Source of the DNA: Duncaniella muricolitica
Lineage (GTDB): Bacteria > Bacteroidota > Bacteroidia > Bacteroidales > Muribaculaceae
Length of the DNA stretch: 64,000 bases
Assembly (NCBI GenBank): GCA_025808375.1
Contig: CP061009.1
Location: 2,356,001 to 2,420,000, forward strand
Direction of reading: 5' to 3'
The translations under genes and the position numbers were made by a program. Below are positions 25,008 through 34,933 of the stretch, in pieces (position 1 is the first letter of the stretch; each line of letters opens with the position of its first letter). The notes beneath the pieces were generated by a model. That model ran no database searches, was not told the DNA's origin, and worked only from the letters and a program-made list of their open reading frames with translations.

Positions 25008-26000
25008 ATGAAACTCAACCACATATCATTTCTCGGCTCGGCTGCGGCCCTTGCCATTCTGGCCATGTTTGCCCCCACCGAGACCGCAACAGCCTCACAA
25101 AGCGCGTCGGCTTCTGCCGAAGAGTCCACACGACAACCCACACCCCTGTCTCCTGTCATATCACCCGTCGTGCCCGAACACGTAACATTTGCAGGCAAAA
25201 AGATTTCGCTTGACGACACCGACATGTGGGAACGGCTCGACCGTGAACTTTCGGCCATGAGTTACACCCATGGCAATACGCTCCTGGCTCTTAAACGCGC
25301 CAACCGATATTTTCCCGTCATAGCCCCGATACTCAAGGAGCAGGGTATTCCGGCCGACATGATGTATCTCGCAGCAATCGAATCGACACTCAATCCGCGG
25401 GCTCTTTCTCCCGCCAAAGCAGCCGGAATGTGGCAGTTCATGCCCACCACCGGCAAAGAATACGGACTCGAGGTAGGTACAGAAGTCGACGAACGCTACG
25501 ATGTCGAAAAATCCACTCGTGCCGCATGCCGATACCTCAAAGACGCATATGCAAAATATGGCAACTGGGAGTCGGTAGCCGCAAGCTACAACGGAGGCAT
25601 GGCACGTGTCACCAAGGAGCTTGCCGACCAGCAGGCCACATCGGCCTACGACCTGTGGCTTGCCGAAGAGACAATGCGTTACATGTTTCGTCTGCTTGCC
25701 ATGAAAATGATTATGGAGTCGCCGCAACAATATGGTTTCATACTCTCCGCCTCTCAGCTCTATCAGCCGATCGAATATACTACAGTCAAGGTCAACGGCC
25801 CTGTTGACGACTGGTCAAAATGGGCCAAAAACCAGGGCATCGACTATCTGACCCTACGCGAGCACAACCCTTGGATACGCGCCAAATCTCTGACCAACAA
25901 GACCGGCAAATCATACACCGTGCGTATTCCGACACCCGATTCACTCTCACGCTCAAAGCAAAAGACCAAAGTCTACAATCCTGCATGGATTTCCGACTAA
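25008..26000 (+). CDS. Lytic transglycosylase (MltD-like, SLT domain)
   Basis: A 330-residue periplasmic enzyme that cleaves peptidoglycan to 1,6-anhydro muropeptides. A signal peptide (LGSAAALAILAMFAPTETATA) precedes a Ser/Pro-rich linker and a goose-type SLT domain at about 100-250: MYLAAIESTLNPRALSPAKA contains the catalytic Glu, then GMWQFMPTTGKEYGL and SYNGGMARV. The C-terminal part may be a degenerate LysM-like region (DYLTLREHNPWIRAKSLT); a full repeat set like that of MltD is absent. It sits 12 nt before uvrA, probably in the same transcript. Confidence 0.88.
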   Translation: MKLNHISFLGSAAALAILAMFAPTETATASQSASASAEESTRQPTPLSPVISPVVPEHVTFAGKKISLDDTDMWERLDRELSAMSYTHGNTLLALKRANRYFPVIAPILKEQGIPADMMYLAAIESTLNPRALSPAKAAGMWQFMPTTGKEYGLEVGTEVDERYDVEKSTRAACRYLKDAYAKYGNWESVAASYNGGMARVTKELADQQATSAYDLWLAEETMRYMFRLLAMKMIMESPQQYGFILSASQLYQPIEYTTVKVNGPVDDWSKWAKNQGIDYLTLREHNPWIRAKSLTNKTGKSYTVRIPTPDSLSRSKQKTKVYNPAWISD

Positions 26001-26012
26001 TCACCTAATGCA

Positions 26013-28886
26013 ATGAACAGTACATCCGAAAGTAAAAGCGACCCTTCAATACAGCAGTCAGTCGCCGCCCCGACCCTCGAAGTCATGGGCGCACGCGTGC
26101 ACAACCTCAAAAACATTGACGTCAGCATACCTCACGGCACCCTCACGGTGGTCACCGGACTGAGCGGAAGCGGCAAGTCGTCGCTCGCCTTCGACACCAT
26201 CTATGCCGAGGGGCAGCGTCGTTACATAGAGACATTCTCGGCATATGCACGCAACATGCTTGGCAACCTCGAGCGTCCCGATGTCGACAAAATCACAGGC
26301 CTCTCGCCCGTGATAGCCATCGAGCAAAAGACCATCAACCGCAACCCGCGCTCCACCATAGGCACAGTCACAGAGGTCTATGACTTCCTGCGACTGCTCT
26401 ATGCTCGTGCCGGCACAGCCGTGAGCTACATCACAGGCGAACCGATGGTCAAATATACCCGTGAGCAGATAGTCAACCTGATATTGCAGCGTTACGATGG
26501 CAAAAAAGTGTACATCCTCGCACCTGTGGTGCGCAACCGCAAAGGCCATTACAAGGAACTCTTCGAGCAGATGCGCAAAAAAGGGTTTCTCACGGCGCGG
26601 GTTGACGGCCAGTTGCGCGAACTCACCCTCGGCATGAAGGTCGACAGATATCGCAATCATGACATCGAACTTGTAATCGACCGCCTTAAAGTCTCGCCCA
26701 AGGACATGACCCGACTCGAGGCTACAGTGGCCGACGCGCTCCAGCATGGCGACAAGCAGGTGATGGTCTATGACGTGGACAGTGACAAGGCCTCTTACTT
26801 CTCCCAGACACTCATGGACCCGGAAGGCGGGCTATCATACCGCGAACCGGCACCCCACAACTTCTCTTTCAATTCCCCCCTTGGAGCCTGCCCGTGCTGC
26901 AAAGGGCTCGGATATGTCAACCTCATCGACCGCGACAAGATTATACCCGACGCGTCGCTTTCTATCTACAACGGAGCCATTGTCCCGTTAGGCAAATATC
27001 GCAATTCGATGATATTCTGGCAGATTGACGCCATATGCAAGAAATATGGCCATACGCTCAAGACTCCTGTCAAGGATTTATGCGAGGAAGCATTGGGCGA
27101 CATACTCAACGGCACAAACGAACGTCTCGTAATCGAGAATGAGACCATGGCCACCAACAACTACTTCCAAAGTTATGACGGACTGGTCAAATACATCGAG
27201 ATGCAACAGGCCGACGATGCTTCGGCTTCGGCTAAAAAATGGAGCGAAGGGTTCTTTACACGCGGTGTATGTCCCGAATGCAAAGGCGACCGTCTCAAAA
27301 AAGAGGCTCTCCACTTCTTTGTCGACGGCAAAAACATAGCCGACCTCTGCCGCATGGACATCTCTGACCTGTATCAATGGTGTGACGGGCTTGAAGACCG
27401 CCTGTCGCCAACATCGAGGGTCATTGCGGCCGAAATCATGAAAGAAGTCCGAAGCCGTCTGAGATTTCTAATTGACGTAGGCCTCGACTATCTCCAACTG
27501 TCACGCGCATCCGCCACACTGTCAGGCGGCGAGAGCCAGCGCATACGCCTGGCCACACAGCTCGGCAGCCAGCTGGTCAATGTGCTTTATATTCTCGACG
27601 AACCGTCGATTGGGCTCCATCAGCGCGACAACCGACGACTCATCGACTCGCTCAAAAGTCTGCGCGACGCTTCCAACTCCATCCTTGTCGTAGAGCATGA
27701 CAAGGACATCATGCTTGAGGCCGACCACATCGTTGACATAGGCCCCAAAGCGGGACGCAAGGGTGGCGAAGTGGTATTTTCAGGCTCTCCGGCCGAGATG
27801 CTTGCCACAACCACCCTTACGGCACAATATCTCAACGGCACACTCTCATTGCCCTTCAACAACAGTCCGCGCAAAGGCAACGGCAAAAAGATTGTGCTGC
27901 GCGGAGCCACAGGCAACAATCTCCGTGACGTCACACTCACCCTTCCGCTCGGCAAACTTGTCTGCGTCGCTGGAGTGTCGGGCAGCGGAAAGTCGACACT
28001 TGTCAACGCCACTCTCCAGCCGATACTCAGTCAGAAGCTGTATCGCTCGCTCACACCGCCTCTTCCCTACAAGTCTATCGAAGGCATCGATAATATCGAC
28101 AAGGCTGTGCGCGTCGACCAGTCACCGCTCGGACGATCGCCGCGTTCCAATCCGGCTACCTACACCGGAGTCTTCACCGCCATCCGCGACCTGTTCGCTT
28201 CGCTATCCGAAGCCAAGATACGAGGTTATCGTCCGGGGCGTTTCTCATTCAATGTGTCAGGCGGACGATGCGAGACATGCAGCGGCAACGGCTATAAGAC
28301 TATCGAAATGAACTTTCTGCCCGATGTACTCGTGCCTTGCGAGACTTGCGGAGGCAAACGCTATAACCGCGAGACTCTCGAAGTGCGCTATAAGGGCAAA
28401 TCAATAGCCGATGTCCTTGACATGACCATCAACCAGGCCGTGGAGTTCTTCCAAAACATCCCGTCGATTATCAGTAAGATCAAAGTATTGCAGGACATAG
28501 GCCTCGGCTACATAAAACTCGGTCAGCCCTCATCAACCCTCTCAGGCGGTGAAAACCAACGCGTCAAACTCGCCGCAGAACTCTCCCGCCGCGACACGGG
28601 CAATACGCTCTTCATTCTCGACGAGCCTACCACCGGTCTGCACTTCGACGACATACGGGTGCTGCTCGGTGTGCTCAACCGCCTGGTTGACAAAGGCAAC
28701 ACCGTATTGGTCATCGAGCATAATCTCGATGTCATATGTGCGGCCGACCACGTGATCGACATGGGCCCAGGCGGAGGCAAAAACGGTGGAAATATCATCG
28801 TGACCGGCACTCCGGCCCAGATAGCCAAAACCGACTCACCCACCGCACCATTCATACGCGAACAGATGACCGGACTCAGCAATTAA
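26013..28886 (+). CDS. uvrA: Excinuclease ABC subunit A
   Basis: A 957-residue UvrA, the damage-recognition ATPase of nucleotide excision repair. It has two ABC ATPase units: the first P-loop in VVTGLSGSGKSSLAFDTIYA and signature LSGGESQRIRLA, the second P-loop in CVAGVSGSGKSTLVNAT and signature LSGGENQRVKLAAEL. Zinc-module cysteines are seen in CPCCKGLGYV, CPECKGDRLKKEALHF and CETCSGNGYK/CETCGGKRYN. Full length and without defects. Its 3' end overlaps the convergent response regulator gene by 11 nt. Confidence 0.97.
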   Translation: MNSTSESKSDPSIQQSVAAPTLEVMGARVHNLKNIDVSIPHGTLTVVTGLSGSGKSSLAFDTIYAEGQRRYIETFSAYARNMLGNLERPDVDKITGLSPVIAIEQKTINRNPRSTIGTVTEVYDFLRLLYARAGTAVSYITGEPMVKYTREQIVNLILQRYDGKKVYILAPVVRNRKGHYKELFEQMRKKGFLTARVDGQLRELTLGMKVDRYRNHDIELVIDRLKVSPKDMTRLEATVADALQHGDKQVMVYDVDSDKASYFSQTLMDPEGGLSYREPAPHNFSFNSPLGACPCCKGLGYVNLIDRDKIIPDASLSIYNGAIVPLGKYRNSMIFWQIDAICKKYGHTLKTPVKDLCEEALGDILNGTNERLVIENETMATNNYFQSYDGLVKYIEMQQADDASASAKKWSEGFFTRGVCPECKGDRLKKEALHFFVDGKNIADLCRMDISDLYQWCDGLEDRLSPTSRVIAAEIMKEVRSRLRFLIDVGLDYLQLSRASATLSGGESQRIRLATQLGSQLVNVLYILDEPSIGLHQRDNRRLIDSLKSLRDASNSILVVEHDKDIMLEADHIVDIGPKAGRKGGEVVFSGSPAEMLATTTLTAQYLNGTLSLPFNNSPRKGNGKKIVLRGATGNNLRDVTLTLPLGKLVCVAGVSGSGKSTLVNATLQPILSQKLYRSLTPPLPYKSIEGIDNIDKAVRVDQSPLGRSPRSNPATYTGVFTAIRDLFASLSEAKIRGYRPGRFSFNVSGGRCETCSGNGYKTIEMNFLPDVLVPCETCGGKRYNRETLEVRYKGKSIADVLDMTINQAVEFFQNIPSIISKIKVLQDIGLGYIKLGQPSSTLSGGENQRVKLAAELSRRDTGNTLFILDEPTTGLHFDDIRVLLGVLNRLVDKGNTVLVIEHNLDVICAADHVIDMGPGGGKNGGNIIVTGTPAQIAKTDSPTAPFIREQMTGLSN

Positions 28887-29577
28887 GCATCCTCATCATA
28901 TCGTTGACATACTGACGCCCTATCGGGAGTGTCACCCCCGAACTCAGAGTGACCGACTGTCGGTTGAAACTCTTGATTTTTGACTTTGAGACGATAAACG
29001 ACCTATGGATGCGCAGGAAATCCTCCTCGGGCAACTGCGAGCCTACATTCTTCAATATGATACGCGACACGGTGCAGATACCGTCCTCACGATATATCTT
29101 TACGTACCCCTCCATAGCCTCTATATAAAGGATGCTGCGCAGGGGTACATTTACTGTATTGTATTCCTGCTTTACCATCAGACTGCGATTGTCCTCACGC
29201 GGTCGGGAAGCTCCCTCTATACGCCTCACAGCCTTGGCAAAAGCGGTCTGAAAACGTGAGAATGCAAACGGTTTATGAAGATAGTCGACCGCATCGAGTT
29301 CAAATCCGTCCATCGCATAGTTGAGATAAGCGGTAGTAAAAATAAAGCAGGTCTCCGGCGGCAACTGTGACGCAATAGTGAGCCCGCTGATATTTTCCAT
29401 CTCTATATCAAGAAACGCGATCGATGGCTTCTCTCTCTTTATCACGTCAAGCCCGGCTGCCGGGTCAGAGAATGTCTGGACATCAATGCCTCCGATACGT
29501 TCACAAAACTTACGTATCACCTCGAGAGCCAGCGGCTCGTCATCAATGGCTACACACTTGATTGTATTGTTATTCAT
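28876..29577 (-). CDS. LytTR-family response regulator
   Basis: A 233-residue regulator. The receiver domain (1-120) shows the acidic pair IDDEPLALEVI, the phospho-acceptor Asp in IAFLDIEMENISGL, and the Lys in VDYLHKPFAF. The C-terminal LytTR DNA-binding domain (about 135-233) reads ILYIEAMEGYVKIY, LPEEDFLRIHRSFIV and PIGRQYVNDMMRML. The cognate histidine kinase lies directly upstream (14-nt gap). Target genes are not evident; the SusCD locus nearby is divergent. Confidence 0.93.
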   Translation of the reverse strand: MNNNTIKCVAIDDEPLALEVIRKFCERIGGIDVQTFSDPAAGLDVIKREKPSIAFLDIEMENISGLTIASQLPPETCFIFTTAYLNYAMDGFELDAVDYLHKPFAFSRFQTAFAKAVRRIEGASRPREDNRSLMVKQEYNTVNVPLRSILYIEAMEGYVKIYREDGICTVSRIILKNVGSQLPEEDFLRIHRSFIVSKSKIKSFNRQSVTLSSGVTLPIGRQYVNDMMRMLNC

Positions 29578-29591
29578 CCTGATACATTATT

Positions 29592-30620
29592 TCAGTTAAG
29601 CCGGATGTTTAAAACCACCCTAAACATCCCGTTCTCCTCTATCGTCGTGAGCGAGTGACGCTGAGGAAACAGACCGCCCAGTCGCGCCCGACAGTTCTCT
29701 ATGCCTACGGGCATATCCTTACGAAACTCGTCGGCATGCTTCATGATACTGTTGCGGGTCTCAAACTCAAGATTGCCGTCATGCAGACTGAGACGTATAT
29801 AGATATGGCAATCCTTACTTGTCGACGCGCCATACTTGAACGCATTCTCAACAAATGTAAGCATCAGCATCGGGGGCACCATCATCCCTCCGTTATCAAC
29901 GTCATACACCCACTCGACATGAGTATGACCGTTGAGACGTATCGCCTGCAGGTCGATATAATTCTGTATATATGCAGCCTCATCGCCCAGCGGCACAGTC
30001 TCTTTTTCGATAGTCACATAGGTATATTTAAGTATCTCTGTAAACTTTATGAAAGCATCCTCGGCCTTTTCCGATGTCCCGATTACCAGGCTGTATAACG
30101 AATTGAGCGTATTAAACAGGAAATGAGGGCTTATCTGAGCCTTGAACACCGCCAGTTCGGCCTTATCGCGCTGAGCCTCTATCTTACGTCTGAGCAACAA
30201 CTGTTCATAAAGCTCCTTTACAAAAGTTATGGAAAGCGAATAGCACATCACCAGCGAGAACATCAGCCAGAGCGAGACCGAGACTCCAAAGTTACGCACT
30301 TTCGTCTGATATTCACTCAATGCCGGAGTGACAAAATCCATGTCGGGCAGAGGGTATAGCGAAAGTACATAGTTCAAAGCCACCAGCACAGCGATTATCC
30401 CCCCTATTCTCTTATAACGACGATCAATCAGCAGCTTCGGGATATTGATATGCAGCAACGTGAAATAACATCCATACATATAGACACACGTCAGAATAAA
30501 GAAGAGAGGCCACTGTGTCAGCCAGTGATGCGCAGGGCCCAAAATGACAAGTATGGGCATAAACACCAGGCAGAAAAACAGGTCCAGAATAAGTGATGTC
30601 TTGTTTTCGATGGATTTCAT
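29592..30620 (-). CDS. LytS-type sensor histidine kinase
   Basis: A 342-residue inner-membrane kinase. Four hydrophobic segments occupy about 10-150 (ILDLFFCLVFMPILVILG, PLFFILTCVYMYGCYF and two more). A coiled linker leads to the His_kinase domain with the phospho-acceptor in FKAQISPHFLFNTLNSLYSL. The ATP-binding domain includes VPPMLMLTFVENAFKYGAS. No large periplasmic sensor domain is present, so the signal is probably sensed in or near the membrane. A promoter ends only 5 nt before the start codon, so the transcript may be leaderless. Confidence 0.93.
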   Translation of the reverse strand: MKSIENKTSLILDLFFCLVFMPILVILGPAHHWLTQWPLFFILTCVYMYGCYFTLLHINIPKLLIDRRYKRIGGIIAVLVALNYVLSLYPLPDMDFVTPALSEYQTKVRNFGVSVSLWLMFSLVMCYSLSITFVKELYEQLLLRRKIEAQRDKAELAVFKAQISPHFLFNTLNSLYSLVIGTSEKAEDAFIKFTEILKYTYVTIEKETVPLGDEAAYIQNYIDLQAIRLNGHTHVEWVYDVDNGGMMVPPMLMLTFVENAFKYGASTSKDCHIYIRLSLHDGNLEFETRNSIMKHADEFRKDMPVGIENCRARLGGLFPQRHSLTTIEENGMFRVVLNIRLN

Positions 30621-30624
30621 GGTG

Positions 30625-30655
30625 CAAAGTTAGCACTCTCAATCAATTCCCACAA
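30625..30655 (-). promoter_or_regulatory. Promoter abutting the histidine kinase start
   Basis: Minus strand TTG (30655-30653), 20 nt, TAACTTTG (30632-30625). Transcription should begin at or within a few bases of the ATG at 30620. Confidence 0.55.
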
Positions 30656-30728
30656 GCCATGACAATGACGTTCATTTACACATTTGCATCTTCCATTTAC
30701 AAATGGTGCGAATCTCGATAAAAAATGT

Positions 30729-30736
30729 TATATTTG
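30729..30736 (+). promoter_or_regulatory. -7 element of the coiled-coil lipoprotein gene
   Basis: TATATTTG, 23 nt before the chosen start at 30760. It lies downstream of the in-frame ATG at 30703, which argues against that earlier start. Confidence 0.4.
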
Positions 30737-30759
30737 CATTGTGTTTTTTAACCGACTCC

Positions 30760-31623
30760 ATGAAACATCTGATTGTCACCATCATCACGCTTTCAGCACT
30801 ATTCTCGGCTTGCACCGGTAAGCAGGACCCTACCGAGCAGATTTCGCTCATGGAGGCGTCTCGCCAGGAGCTTGCCACAGCCCTCGAAGAGCGCGACCAG
30901 TTGCTGTGTCTTGTCAAAGAAATTTCAGTCAGCATGGACCAGATAAGACATCTTGAGAACATCATGACAGTCTCCGGCACACACGCCAAGGAAAACCCGT
31001 CGCAGCGCACACGCATACTTTCTGACATCTCGTCGCTCAAACGCACGCTAAAGCAGCGTCGCGAACAGTTGGCACAGCTCGAAACCCGGCTCGAGGAGTC
31101 TTCACTCTATACCGATGAAATCAAAAGCACAGTCAAAATACTCTATAATCAGATAGACACCCAGACACGCGAAATCGAGAATCTGCGCGGACAACTGACC
31201 ATGGCCAATGCCCGAATAGATTCGCTCAATAATGCCGTCGACTCGCTCAACACGACCATGGCAACTATTAACGACAATCTTGACATGGCCAATGCCGCGT
31301 CGACACGGCTTGAGGACGAGCTCAACACCTGTTATTATATAGTAGCATCCAAATCAGAGCTCAAGAAACATCAGATACTCGAGACCGGCTTTCTGCGCAA
31401 ATCCAGGCTCCTCAAAGGCGACTTTGACAAAGGTTTTTTCGTGATAGGCGACAAACGCACCATGCACACCATCGAGCTTGATTCAGACAAAGCCCGCGTA
31501 CATACCAATCACCCCGAGGACTCCTATGCGATCCGAAAAGAAAACAATAAAAAGATATTAGTGATATTAGACCCGGAAAAATTCTGGAGTCTGACAAATT
31601 ATCTCGTCATACAAACCGACTGA
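30760..31623 (+). CDS. Coiled-coil lipoprotein, possibly Cbp1-like adhesin
   Basis: A 287-residue predicted lipoprotein (MKHLIVTIITLSALFSAC is the signal peptide and lipobox). Residues about 30-200 are heptad-rich coiled coil (LSSLKRTLKQRREQLAQLE-like, TQTREIENLRGQLTMANA, VDSLNTTMATINDNL). The C-terminal globular part (CYYIVASKSELKKHQILETG, then FDKGFFVIGDKRTMHTIEL) is a pattern found in Bacteroidales lipoproteins, some of which are annotated as Cbp1-type collagen-binding adhesins. That annotation is from memory of the pattern and is uncertain. A strong hairpin follows the stop, separating it from susC. Confidence 0.7.
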   Translation: MKHLIVTIITLSALFSACTGKQDPTEQISLMEASRQELATALEERDQLLCLVKEISVSMDQIRHLENIMTVSGTHAKENPSQRTRILSDISSLKRTLKQRREQLAQLETRLEESSLYTDEIKSTVKILYNQIDTQTREIENLRGQLTMANARIDSLNNAVDSLNTTMATINDNLDMANAASTRLEDELNTCYYIVASKSELKKHQILETGFLRKSRLLKGDFDKGFFVIGDKRTMHTIELDSDKARVHTNHPEDSYAIRKENNKKILVILDPEKFWSLTNYLVIQTD

Positions 31624-31660
31624 CACTTTAACCTGCTTTATTAGTATATTCGTAGCCCTG

Positions 31661-31692
31661 CGCGGGACGGCACTCTCACAGGCCGTCCCGCG
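31661..31692 (+). terminator. Hairpin terminator between the lipoprotein and susC
   Basis: A perfect 11-bp GC-rich stem (CGCGGGACGGC with GCCGTCCCGCG) with a 10-nt loop, 37 nt after the lipoprotein stop. The downstream sequence is only moderately T-rich. Confidence 0.55.
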
Positions 31693-31728
31693 TTCATTGT
31701 CAGATTTACGCTGTCTGTTTACACTCAT

Positions 31729-31759
31729 TTTGAAGCATTGGTAAATGATGATAAATTTG
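31729..31759 (+). promoter_or_regulatory. Promoter of susC
   Basis: TTTG (31729-31732), 19 nt, TAAATTTG (31752-31759), 23 nt before the susC ATG. Confidence 0.65.
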
Positions 31760-31782
31760 TGTGAAAAATAATCATTATTCTG

Positions 31783-34700
31783 ATGAAAATATCACACACC
31801 GTATTCACCCTGCTCTGCCTGACTACATCAGCCGTGATGGCTCAGACCCCGGCTGACTCTGTCGGTGTACAGTTATCTCCAAATCAAAATTTCATCGCGA
31901 CAGGCACCGTCATTGACGAAAGCGGCGAACCTGTAATCGGAGCGACAGTAGCACAAGCCGGCAAACGTAAAAACATGACTGTAACCGATCTTGACGGCCA
32001 CTTCTCAATCTCCGGCATAAATATCCCATGCAAACTGAGGATTACCTCCGTAGGCTCACTCCCGTCAGTAATCAACGTTACGGCCGAAAACGCCTCCGGC
32101 CTCACGGTCACACTCCGGCCCGTCACGGCAAATCTTGACGAAGTCGTGGTCGTGGGATACGCCACCCAACGCAAAGCCAACCTCACCGGCTCGGTAGCCT
32201 CAATCAGCGCGTCGGTCCTTGCCGACCGTCCAGTCACCAACGCCACCAACGCCCTCGCCGGACTTGCTGCCGGCCTCACGGTGACCAACTCGGGTGGTAA
32301 CACACCGGGCTATGAGTCGCAAAGCATCACTGTGAGAGGTCTCGGCACACTCAACAATGCCGCCCCGCTCGTAGTGGTCGACGGCATGACAGGCATCGCA
32401 CTCAGCGACATCAATCCGCAGGATATCGAAAACATCTCTGTGCTCAAGGATGCCGCCTCTGCTGCGATTTACGGTTCACGGGCAGCCAACGGTGTCATAC
32501 TCGTCACTACACGCCAGGGAGCCGAACGTGCGCCGAGAGTGACCTACAGCGGCAACGTTTCATTCGAGACTGTGGCCAAACGCCTTAATCTTGTGACCGA
32601 CTATGCCGATTTCATGGAGATTCAGAACGCCGGTCTCATCGCCAACGGCCAGGCTCCGCGCTTCTCGCAGGGCAAAATCGACGAGTGGCGCAATGACGCA
32701 GGACGCAATCCGACAGTCTATCCCAACACTGACTGGCAAGACCACATATATCGCAATCCCTCAGTGGTGCAGAATCACAACCTCGCCATAAGCGGTGGCT
32801 CACAGATGGCACAATACAACATCTCACTGGGCTACATCAACAATCCGGGCATGGTCTACAACACCGACTATGAGCGTTATCAGCTACGCACCAATATAGA
32901 CGTCAACATCAAGCCGTGGATTACTGTTGGCACCAACCTGTTTGGCTACTATGACACCAACAATCCTTCAGCCGAGAATGCAGCCGCCGGAGGTGACGTG
33001 ATATTCGGTTACGGAGCGTTCAATACTGTGCCGGGCATGACTCTCTACGACCCGGCCACAGGCCTCTACGGCGGCATTCAGAATCCCGAAGAGGAGAATG
33101 TCAGCAACGCCAACCCCTACCGTCGTCAATGGTTCTATGACGACAAATATCCTACCAAGACCAAGCGTATGGTTGGAAAGATATATGCACGCCTCAAGCC
33201 TGTCAAAGGTCTGACCATACAGGGGGCCTTCTCCATGAACTATTGGGAACGCAACATCGAGCATCATCTTACCGACCGCGATCTCTTCCGCTTTACCACC
33301 GAAGGCCCCGTGCTGATAAGAGAAGGCGTGGTACGCACCTACATCCGCCGCTACAATTACAAAAACAGCTTCCGCTCATCCGAGCTGACCGCCAAATATG
33401 ATTTCACTATCGGGAAACTCGAGACAAGTGTCTTTGCCGGAATGAGCCAGGAATATAATAAATATGACCAGGACTATTATATCAAATATGACCTCGTTGA
33501 CCCCTCCCTCGGAGCTATCGACGCCGGTATGACCAACGGCAGCATCACAGGCAACTATAACGAATGGGCCATGCGGTCCTATTTCGGCCGCATCAATCTC
33601 AACTGGGATAACAAATATCTCCTCGAGGCCAATCTGCGCGCTGACGGTTCGTCAAAATTCGCGCCCGAACACCGCTGGGGCTACTTTCCCTCGGTCTCGG
33701 CCGGATGGCGGATCTCGGAAGAGCATTTCCTGGACGCGGCAGCGTGGCTCGACAATCTGAAGCTGCGCGCATCATACGGCTCACTGGGCAATAACGCGAC
33801 AACAAGCTATTACATGTATCAGACACTCTTCACAACAGCCAACTACATACTCAACGGCAACATTGCCGGCGGCATGGCACAGACAGTTCTTGCCAACAAG
33901 AACCTTACTTGGGAGAAGACCTACATGACTAATATCGGCATAGACTATGCTTTCTTCAACAGCCGGCTCAACGGTTCAATCGACATCTATAACAAAAACA
34001 CCAAAGGCATACTCATCTCACTGCCCGCCCCTCTGGAACACGGCACAAGCACCGTCCCCAACCAGAACGCCGGCGAGGTCAACAACAAGGGATTTGAATT
34101 TGACATCCACTGGAACGACCGCATAGGCAAAGTAAGATATGACATAGGCTTTAATATGGGGTTTGTCAACAATAAAGTGACAAAATTTCAAGGCGACGTC
34201 TCTTCAATCAACGGCGTCTACAAGACACAGGAAGGGAAACCCATCAATCAGCTCTACGTCATAACAGTCGACCGCATAGTACGCGATCAGGCCGACCTCG
34301 ATTACGTGCAGTCGCTTGTCGACAAAAATCCCGGCTACTTCGCCACTTACCAGCGGCCCGGCCTCGGCGACTTCCTCTACCGTGATGCCAACGGCGACGG
34401 ACGCCTCGACACAAGCGACCGTGTGGAGATTGGCCACGGCACACTGCCACGTCTCACATTCGGTGCCAACATCGGCCTGAGTTGGAACAACTTCGATTTC
34501 AGCATGCTCTTCCAGGGTGTCGGCAACCACCAGGTCTACTATAACAACCAGGCCTTCCGCTTCGTTACCGTAATGGGCCAGTCTCTGATTAAGGACATCA
34601 CCGATAACGCATGGACTCTTGACAATCCTTACGACTCGAAATATCCCATACTCCGCAACAGTTCCAATAGCCAGAACAACATCGCCAGCGATGCCTTCAT

Positions 34701-34920
34701 ACACAACGCCGCCTATCTGAGATGCAAAAACATACAGCTCGGCTACACTGTGCCAAGCGACATCTCCCGCCGGTTCTTTGTGGAAAATCTTAAAATCTAC
34801 GGCAGCATCGACAATCTTTTCACCATAACAAAATTTCCAGGACTCGACCCTGAGATCGGAGCAACGGTCGGCTATCCGGCCATACGCCAATATTCCGTAG
34901 GCATTAACGTTTCTTTCTAA
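31783..34920 (+). CDS. SusC-family TonB-dependent outer-membrane transporter
   Basis: A 1045-residue SusC homologue that forms the outer-membrane channel for an oligomer, probably a glycan or peptide, with the SusD lipoprotein as lid. In order: signal peptide (MKISHTVFTLLCLTTSAVMA), carboxypeptidase-regulatory domain (GTVIDESGEPVIGATV), TonB box LDEVVVVGYATQ, plug (NPQDIENISVLKDAASAAIY, then GSRAANGVILVTT), and a 22-stranded barrel ending in YSVGINVSF. Full length. No glycoside hydrolase, sulfatase or dedicated SARP/ECF regulator is adjacent, so the substrate is unknown. A good promoter lies just upstream. Confidence 0.95.
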   Translation: MKISHTVFTLLCLTTSAVMAQTPADSVGVQLSPNQNFIATGTVIDESGEPVIGATVAQAGKRKNMTVTDLDGHFSISGINIPCKLRITSVGSLPSVINVTAENASGLTVTLRPVTANLDEVVVVGYATQRKANLTGSVASISASVLADRPVTNATNALAGLAAGLTVTNSGGNTPGYESQSITVRGLGTLNNAAPLVVVDGMTGIALSDINPQDIENISVLKDAASAAIYGSRAANGVILVTTRQGAERAPRVTYSGNVSFETVAKRLNLVTDYADFMEIQNAGLIANGQAPRFSQGKIDEWRNDAGRNPTVYPNTDWQDHIYRNPSVVQNHNLAISGGSQMAQYNISLGYINNPGMVYNTDYERYQLRTNIDVNIKPWITVGTNLFGYYDTNNPSAENAAAGGDVIFGYGAFNTVPGMTLYDPATGLYGGIQNPEEENVSNANPYRRQWFYDDKYPTKTKRMVGKIYARLKPVKGLTIQGAFSMNYWERNIEHHLTDRDLFRFTTEGPVLIREGVVRTYIRRYNYKNSFRSSELTAKYDFTIGKLETSVFAGMSQEYNKYDQDYYIKYDLVDPSLGAIDAGMTNGSITGNYNEWAMRSYFGRINLNWDNKYLLEANLRADGSSKFAPEHRWGYFPSVSAGWRISEEHFLDAAAWLDNLKLRASYGSLGNNATTSYYMYQTLFTTANYILNGNIAGGMAQTVLANKNLTWEKTYMTNIGIDYAFFNSRLNGSIDIYNKNTKGILISLPAPLEHGTSTVPNQNAGEVNNKGFEFDIHWNDRIGKVRYDIGFNMGFVNNKVTKFQGDVSSINGVYKTQEGKPINQLYVITVDRIVRDQADLDYVQSLVDKNPGYFATYQRPGLGDFLYRDANGDGRLDTSDRVEIGHGTLPRLTFGANIGLSWNNFDFSMLFQGVGNHQVYYNNQAFRFVTVMGQSLIKDITDNAWTLDNPYDSKYPILRNSSNSQNNIASDAFIHNAAYLRCKNIQLGYTVPSDISRRFFVENLKIYGSIDNLFTITKFPGLDPEIGATVGYPAIRQYSVGINVSF

Positions 34921-34933
34921 ACCCGACAATAAA

